This document shows, piece after piece, positions 59,529-64,000 of a stretch of 64,000 nucleotides of DNA (position 1 is the stretch's first letter; the number at the start of each line of letters is the position of its first letter). The DNA comes from Variovorax jilinensis (lineage in GTDB: Bacteria > Pseudomonadota > Gammaproteobacteria > Burkholderiales > Burkholderiaceae_C), in assembly GCF_030316885.1 (NCBI RefSeq), contig NZ_JASZYQ010000002.1, positions 566,001 to 630,000 on the forward strand. The letters run 5' to 3'. The notes under the pieces are model-generated. The model saw only the letters and a list, made by a program, of their open reading frames with translations, was not told where the DNA came from and searched no databases. The position numbers were made by a program, and so were the translations under genes.

Positions 59529-60251
59529 CTAGCCGCCCAGGTACGCGTCCTGGACCTTCGGGTCCCCGAGCAGCTCCCGCCCGCTGCCCTCGAGCACGAT
59601 CTTGCCGGTCTCGATCACGTAGGCGCGGTCGGCGATCTTGAGCGCCTGCCGCACGTTCTGCTCGACCAGGAAGACCGTGAGGCCGGCCTTGTTGATCTCG
59701 CGCAGCGTGCGGAAGATGTCCTGCACGATGATGGGCGCGAGGCCCATCGAGGGCTCGTCGAGCAGCAGCACGCGCGGCTTGGCCATCAGGGCGCGGCCGA
59801 TGGCGAGCATCTGCTGCTCGCCGCCCGACAGGTTGCCCGCCAGGCCGTCGGCGCGTTCCTTGAGCCGTGGGAACAGGGTGTAGACGTTGTCGAGGTCGGC
59901 CGCACGGGCGGCGCGGCTGTCGGTGCGGGTGTAGCCGCCGAGCTCGAGGTTCTCGCGCACCGTCAGAGTGGTCAGCGTGGCGCGGCCTTCGGCCACCTGC
60001 ACCATGCCGGCGGAGACGATCTTGTGCGGCGACAGCGAGCTCAGGTCGCGGCCGTCGAGCACGACGCGGCCCGCCGCCTTGGCGACCAGGCCCGACAGCG
60101 CCAGCAGCGTGGTCGACTTGCCCGCGCCGTTGGCGCCGACCAGTGTCGTGATCTGGCCTTCGTGCAGTTCGAGATCGATGCCCTTCACGGCCTCGATGTG
60201 GCCGTAGGCAACCTGCAGGCCCTCGACCTTCAGCAGTGGCTTCGCGCTCAT
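59529..60251 (-). CDS. livF: Branched-chain amino-acid ABC transporter ATP-binding protein LivF
   Basis: 240 residues. Walker A GANGAGKSTTLLALSG, signature NLSGGEQQMLAIGRALM, Walker B VLLLDEPSMGLAP and H-loop region VFLVEQNVRQAL. The LxPSMGLAP and VEQNV wording marks LivF. It hydrolyses ATP with LivG to drive uptake. ATGA overlap with livG (60248-60251). Last gene of the liv operon. Confidence 0.96.
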   Translation of the reverse strand: MSAKPLLKVEGLQVAYGHIEAVKGIDLELHEGQITTLVGANGAGKSTTLLALSGLVAKAAGRVVLDGRDLSSLSPHKIVSAGMVQVAEGRATLTTLTVRENLELGGYTRTDSRAARAADLDNVYTLFPRLKERADGLAGNLSGGEQQMLAIGRALMAKPRVLLLDEPSMGLAPIIVQDIFRTLREINKAGLTVFLVEQNVRQALKIADRAYVIETGKIVLEGSGRELLGDPKVQDAYLGG

Positions 60252-61048
60252 GCCGTGGCCTCCTGGCTGCTGGCTTCGTCCTCTTCGCGGCCCAGGTAGG
60301 CCTCGATCACCTGCGGGTCGTTCCGGATCTGGTCCGGTCCGCCGCGCGCGATGATGCGGCCGAAGTTCAGCACCGCGATGTGCTCGCACAGGCCCATCAC
60401 GAAGCGCATGTCGTGTTCGATCATGAAAATGGTGTAGCCACGGCCGCTGATGTTGCGGATCTCGTGCATCAGGTCGGTCTTCTCGCTGCTGTTCATGCCG
60501 GCCACCGGTTCGTCGAGCAGCAGCAGCTTGGGGTCGGTGGCGAGCGCGCGCGCCAGTTCGAGCTTGCGCTGGTCGCCGTACGACAGGTTGTCGGCGACGT
60601 CGTCCGACTTGTGGTCGAGCCTGACCCACGAGAGCAGCTCGCGCGCCCGGTCGCGCGCGCGCTTTTCCTCGCTGCGGAAAAGGCCCGAGGACGTGATCAG
60701 CCCGAGCCCGCCGTAGCGCAGCTTGGCGTGCATGCCCACCATCACGTTCTCGAGCAGCGACATCTCCTTGAAGATGCGGATGTTCTGGAAGGTGCGCGCG
60801 ATGCCGCCGCGCGTGATCTGGTGCGGCTTCAGGCCTGCGAGGTCGCGGCCCTCGAAGCGGATCGTGCCGCCGGTGGTCGGCAGCAGGCCGGTCGTCAGGT
60901 TGAAGACGGTGGTCTTGCCGGCGCCGTTGGGACCGATCAGCCCGAAGATGCCGCCCTGCGGCACCTCGAGATTCACGTCCTGCAGCACCTTGAGGCCACC
61001 GAAGTGGCGCGACACGCCGTCCAGCGTCAGCAATGGGGTCGTGCTCAT
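60248..61048 (-). CDS. livG: Branched-chain amino-acid ABC transporter ATP-binding protein LivG
   Basis: 266 residues. Walker A GPNGAGKTTVFNLTTG, Q-loop ARTFQNIRIFKEMSL, signature NLSYGDQRKLELARALA, Walker B LLLLDEPVAGMNSSE. The DEPVAGMN motif is typical of LivG. The C-terminus (GREEDEASSQEATA) is acidic. ATGA overlaps both neighbours, so translation is coupled through the operon. Confidence 0.96.
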   Translation of the reverse strand: MSTTPLLTLDGVSRHFGGLKVLQDVNLEVPQGGIFGLIGPNGAGKTTVFNLTTGLLPTTGGTIRFEGRDLAGLKPHQITRGGIARTFQNIRIFKEMSLLENVMVGMHAKLRYGGLGLITSSGLFRSEEKRARDRARELLSWVRLDHKSDDVADNLSYGDQRKLELARALATDPKLLLLDEPVAGMNSSEKTDLMHEIRNISGRGYTIFMIEHDMRFVMGLCEHIAVLNFGRIIARGGPDQIRNDPQVIEAYLGREEDEASSQEATA

Positions 61049-61908
61049 GCCGAGGCTCCCTTGCGTGCGAACCATTGGCGCATGCGCGCCGGGTCCCAGA
61101 TGCCCTTCGGCAGGAACAGCACGATCAGCACCAGGATCACGCCGTTGACCACCAGCCGGAAGTCGCCGAACGGACGAAGCGCCTCGGGCAGGACGGTGAG
61201 GATGAAGCCGCCCAGCACCGGCCCCATGAGGCTGTTGATGCCGCCCAGCACGGTCATGGTCAGGATCTCGACGCCGCGGTCGAAGCCGAACTCGTTCGGG
61301 CCGATGAAGAAGGTGTGGTGCGCATTGAGCACGCCCGCCAGGCCCGCGATCGCACCGCCCAGCACGAAGGCCAGCATCTTGTGAGCGCCGACGTCGATGC
61401 CCATCAGGCCGGCCGCGGTCTCGTCTTCCTTGATCGCCTCGAAGGCACGGCCGACCTTGGAGCGGCGCAGCCGCCACAGGAACAGCAGCACCAGCACCAG
61501 CGCCAGCCCGACGTGCCACCACTCGGTGACGGGCGGAATGCCGTTCAGGCCCAGCGCGCCGCCGGTCACCGATTCGACGTTGAGGATGACGATGCGCACC
61601 ACTTCGCCGAAGGCCAGCGTGGCCATGGCGAGGTAGACGCCCGACAGCCGCAGGGTCGGCTTGCCGATCACGAAGGCGGTCAGCGCAGGTGCCGCCATGC
61701 CGGCCGCGATCGCGATCGGGAACGGCACGCCGTAGGTCATCGTGAGGATCGCCGAGGTGTACGCGCCGATGCCCATGAAGGCGGCGTTGGCCATGGCCAG
61801 CATGCCGCACGAGAGCGTGAGCCAGATCGACAGCGCGAGCAGCGCGTTGGTGCCCAGCGTGAGCACCAGGTTGCTGTAGATCTGCCAGAAGTTGTTGAAC
61901 GCTTCCAT
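61045..61908 (-). CDS. livM: Branched-chain amino-acid ABC transporter permease LivM
   Basis: 287 residues with about eight membrane segments (LVLTLGTNALLALSIWLTL, GMLAMANAAFMGIGAYTSA, ISGVYLAMATLAFGEVVRI) and the EAA-loop-like KVGRAFEAIKEDETAAGLMG before the fifth segment. It forms the second half of the channel with LivH. The start at 61908 follows livH by 5 nt. Confidence 0.95.
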   Translation of the reverse strand: MEAFNNFWQIYSNLVLTLGTNALLALSIWLTLSCGMLAMANAAFMGIGAYTSAILTMTYGVPFPIAIAAGMAAPALTAFVIGKPTLRLSGVYLAMATLAFGEVVRIVILNVESVTGGALGLNGIPPVTEWWHVGLALVLVLLFLWRLRRSKVGRAFEAIKEDETAAGLMGIDVGAHKMLAFVLGGAIAGLAGVLNAHHTFFIGPNEFGFDRGVEILTMTVLGGINSLMGPVLGGFILTVLPEALRPFGDFRLVVNGVILVLIVLFLPKGIWDPARMRQWFARKGASA

Positions 61909-61913
61909 GACCG

Positions 61914-62795
61914 TCAGACCTTGCGCTCTTGCATCGAGCCGAACAGGCCCTTGGGCCGCACCAGCAGCACCAGGAACAGCAGGCCGAAGGCGACCGCGTC
62001 ACGCATGTTCGAGCCGATGTAGGCCACCGAGAGCACCTCGGCGAAGCCCAGGAACAGGCCGCCCAGCATCGCGCCGCGGATGTCGCCCATGCCGCCCAGG
62101 ATGATCACCGCGATGCCCTTGTGCAGCATCGGCTGGCCCATCAGCGGGAACACGGCGTTGGAATACAGGCCGATCAGCACGCCCGCGAGGCCGCCGAGCG
62201 CGGCGGCCGCGAACGAGGTCAGGAAGAACAGGCCCTCGACGTTGATGCCGAGCAGGTAGGCGGCCTTGGGCGATTCGGCGATGGCGCGCAGCGCGCGGCC
62301 GAGCTGGGTGCGCTTGAGCGCCACCATCAGCACCGCCATCAGCACGAAGGACAACAGGATGATGCCGAGCTCGAGCGCGGTCAGGTGCAGGCCCGCGAGG
62401 CTCAGCGAATCGCCCGACACCGCGCCGGCCGGGAAGCGGATGTTCTGCGCGCCGAAGATGCCCTGGATGCCGTTGTTGAGGATGATCGCGACGCCGATGG
62501 TGGCGATCATGGGAATCAGGTGGGGTGCATTGCGCGCACGCAGCGGCTTGAGCACCAGGAAGTCGATCAGCAGGCCCAGCAGGCCGCAGAACACGCAGGC
62601 GAACAGCAGGCCGGCCCACAGCGGCAGCTCGAAGCGCGCCATGGCCTCGACGGCCGCGTACGCGCCGACCATGAAGACCGCGCCGTGCGAAAGATTGATG
62701 ACGCCGAGCACGCCGAAGATGAGCGTGAAGCCGAGCGCGAAGAGCGCATACACGCACCCGAGTGACAGTGCGTTGACGAGTTGCTGTTCAAGCAT
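61914..62795 (-). CDS. livH: Branched-chain amino-acid ABC transporter permease LivH
   Basis: 293 residues, beginning LVNALSLGCVYALFALGFTL with GVINLSHGAVFMVGAYAAV and the coupling loop RTQLGRALRAIAESPKAAYL. It forms one half of the permease channel. It follows livK through a 152-bp gap that contains a repeat and a strong hairpin, as often seen where the binding protein must be made in excess. Confidence 0.95.
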   Translation of the reverse strand: MLEQQLVNALSLGCVYALFALGFTLIFGVLGVINLSHGAVFMVGAYAAVEAMARFELPLWAGLLFACVFCGLLGLLIDFLVLKPLRARNAPHLIPMIATIGVAIILNNGIQGIFGAQNIRFPAGAVSGDSLSLAGLHLTALELGIILLSFVLMAVLMVALKRTQLGRALRAIAESPKAAYLLGINVEGLFFLTSFAAAALGGLAGVLIGLYSNAVFPLMGQPMLHKGIAVIILGGMGDIRGAMLGGLFLGFAEVLSVAYIGSNMRDAVAFGLLFLVLLVRPKGLFGSMQERKV

Positions 62796-62817
62796 GAATT
62801 TTCCGTTCAGGAAAGAA

Positions 62818-62847
62818 AGCGGGGCCGGCGCTTCGCCGGTCCCCGCT
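62818..62847 (-). terminator. Attenuating hairpin between livK and livH
   Basis: On the minus strand AGCGGGGACCGGCG-AAG-CGCCGGCCCCGCT pairs over about 13 bp with one mismatch, then TTTCTTTCC. It likely terminates part of the livK transcripts and lets the rest continue into livH. Confidence 0.65.
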
Positions 62848-62855
62848 GTTCGTGA

Positions 62856-62947
62856 AACACCGAAGAACCGGCTTTGCCGGGCTTCAGGTGTTGCCCCCGG
62901 TGAGGGGGTGGGCGGCTACACGAAGTGAGCCAACCTGGGGGAGAGCC
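62856..62947. repeat. Structured intergenic repeat, copy C
   Basis: Shares the architecture of copies A and B (36020-36210): AACACC-GAAG-AA-CCGGC-TTT-GCCGG-G-CTTC-A-GGTGTT, then a CCCCC/GGGGG hairpin and GGCT-A-CAC-GAA-GTG-AGCC. Four base pairs differ from copy A and all remain paired. It ends at GAGCC next to the livK TAA. Confidence 0.85.
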
Positions 62948-64000
62948 TTACTTCGCGATCACGAACTCGGAGCCCTTGGTCACGCTGACGATCGGCGTCT
63001 GCTGGGCGTCGTAGCCGGCCGGCTTGCCGGCCTTGTCGGTGGCGCGGCGGAACTGGAACGGGCCGGTGGCGCCGGTGAACTTGGCTTCGGGCAGCGCGTC
63101 GCGCAGTGCGGCGCGGTCCTTCGCCAGGTCGCCGCTGAGCTTGACGTTCTTCAGCGCCTGCGCAGCGATGTACATCGCGTCGTAGGCCTGCGCGGCGAAC
63201 TGGTCCGGCGCGGTCTTGTACTTCTCGGTGTAGGCCTTGATGAACTTCGTGTTCTCGGGCGTGGCGTTGCTGGACGACCAGGGGCTGCCGACGTACAGGT
63301 TGTCGGAGTTGCCCTTGGCGAGCTCGAACACCTTGACCGAGTTCATGCCGTTGCCGCCGATGACCGGCACGTTCAGGCCGAGCTGGCGGGCCTGCACCAT
63401 GATCGGTGCGCCTTCGGCGAGCAGCGCCGACAGCACGATCGCATCGGCGCCGCTGGCCTTGATCTTGGTCAGCTGGGCCTTGAAGTCGACGTCGCCCTTG
63501 GCGAAGGTCTCGGTGGTGGTGACCGGGATCTTCAGGTCTTCGAGGGCCTTCTTGAAGTTGTCGTAGCCGCTCTTGGTGAACACGTCGTCGTTGCCGTAGA
63601 GCACCGCGACCTTCTTGATGCCGGCGTTCTTGACCGCGACCTTGATGGTCTCGGGCAGCACGTCGGCCTCGGTCACCGAGTTGCGGAACACGTAGTCGCC
63701 GATCGAGGTGATGCCGTCGGCGGTGTTCGAGGTGCCGAAGGCCACGGTCTTGGCGGCCTGGGCGATCGGGTCGGCCGCTTGGGCCGAGTTCGACAGGGTC
63801 GGGCCGAAGGTCATCAGGACCTTGTCCTGGAAGATCAGCTTCTTGAAGACGTTGATCGCCTCTTCCTTCTTGCCCTGCTCGTCGGCGACGACCAGCTCGA
63901 TCTTGTCGCCGTTGATGCCGCCGGCGGCATTGATCTCGGAGGCCGCGAGTTCGAAGCCGTTACGGATCGCCACGCCGTACTGCGCGGCACCGCCGGACAG
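62948..64000 (-). CDS. livK: Branched-chain amino-acid-binding protein LivK (5' end beyond window)
   Basis: 350 residues are visible; the N-terminus and signal peptide lie beyond 64000. The reading frame is open to the edge and starts LSGGAAQYGVAIRNGFELAA, the beginning of the mature periplasmic-binding-protein fold type I. It continues SEINAAGGINGDKIELVV, DKVLMTFGPTLSNSA, GTSNTADGITSIGDYVFRN and APIMVQARQLGLNVPVIGG. It binds Leu/Ile/Val or related amino acids in the periplasm. It is the first gene of the livKHMGF operon, separated from livH by a repeat and an attenuating hairpin. Confidence 0.95.
   Translation of the reverse strand: MSGGAAQYGVAIRNGFELAASEINAAGGINGDKIELVVADEQGKKEEAINVFKKLIFQDKVLMTFGPTLSNSAQAADPIAQAAKTVAFGTSNTADGITSIGDYVFRNSVTEADVLPETIKVAVKNAGIKKVAVLYGNDDVFTKSGYDNFKKALEDLKIPVTTTETFAKGDVDFKAQLTKIKASGADAIVLSALLAEGAPIMVQARQLGLNVPVIGGNGMNSVKVFELAKGNSDNLYVGSPWSSSNATPENTKFIKAYTEKYKTAPDQFAAQAYDAMYIAAQALKNVKLSGDLAKDRAALRDALPEAKFTGATGPFQFRRATDKAGKPAGYDAQQTPIVSVTKGSEFVIAK

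Overview
The window is about 64 kb of a GC-rich (roughly two-thirds G+C) bacterial chromosome. Gene content and order point to a betaproteobacterium of the order Burkholderiales, most likely family Comamonadaceae and probably Variovorax or a close relative. The evidence is the combination purM / AI-2E transporter / hda / pcnB / folK, the block rpsP-rimM-trmD-rplS, polA divergent from DUF2782-thrB-BPSS1780, and xseB-ispA-dxs next to a Rieske oxygenase. This assignment is inference from recognised proteins; no database was searched. Almost every base is in a gene, no gap exceeds 300 bp, and I saw no insertion sequence, prophage, integrase, origin or CRISPR array. It is mainly a core-genome stretch with small accessory operons.

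Layout. 1-2.7 kb: glyoxalase-like protein and a converging isochorismatase / DJ-1 / GlxA-regulator operon. 2.8-8 kb: purM and an AI-2E exporter divergent from hda-pcnB-folK. 8-10.8 kb: DUF47-PiT phosphate transport, then TM2 and GNAT proteins. 10.8-13.2 kb: ribosome/tRNA operon rpsP-rimM-trmD-rplS ending in two hairpins. 13.2-19.3 kb: Nudix hydrolase, CobD/CbiB-like protein, hisC, rsgA, phhB, M48 protease, orn. 19.3-26.5 kb: DEAD-box helicase with a structured leader, an SDR-MarR-thioesterase operon with a palindrome at its promoter, DUF2252, MmgE/PrpD. 26.5-33.4 kb: LysR, thioesterase, tRNA-Lys(CTT), thiolase, SDR, a two-domain lysozyme-inhibitor-like protein, tRNA-Ala(CGC), alpha/beta hydrolase, and guaC behind a leader terminator. 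33.6-42.2 kb: UvrD/PcrA helicase, a tandem structured repeat, BPSS1780-thrB-DUF2782, polA, LysR. 42.3-46.4 kb: D-amino-acid dehydrogenase, solute-binding protein, Asp/Glu racemase, ZIP metal transporter. 46.5-54.6 kb: small acidic protein, dodecin, a lipoprotein hydrolase, a zinc-uptake-like ABC operon (DUF3299, permease, ATPase, DUF2796) with a sulfurtransferase, EamA transporter and Rieske oxygenase. 54.7-58.7 kb: xseB-ispA-dxs and a haloacid-dehalogenase-like gene. 58.7-64 kb: RNase H-like protein and a branched-chain amino-acid ABC operon livK-H-M-G-F, with livK cut by the window edge.

How the genes work together. The clearest functional units are translation (rpsP operon, rsgA, DEAD-box helicase, tRNAs), replication and repair (hda, polA, pcrA, xseB), isoprenoid precursors (ispA, dxs), phosphate uptake (DUF47-PiT), branched-chain amino-acid uptake (liv) and probable D-amino-acid use (dadA-like, binding protein, racemase).

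The signals I think most worth a second look are four. (1) A ~94-bp structured intergenic repeat present three times, with four compensatory base-pair changes between copies. (2) A recurring -10-like hexamer placed 6-8 nt before the start codon of nine genes that lack a Shine-Dalgarno sequence, suggesting leaderless mRNAs. (3) A strong intrinsic terminator in the sense orientation inside the guaC leader. (4) A 20-codon ORF that bridges the ATPase and permease genes of the zinc-uptake-like operon by stop/start overlaps on both sides.
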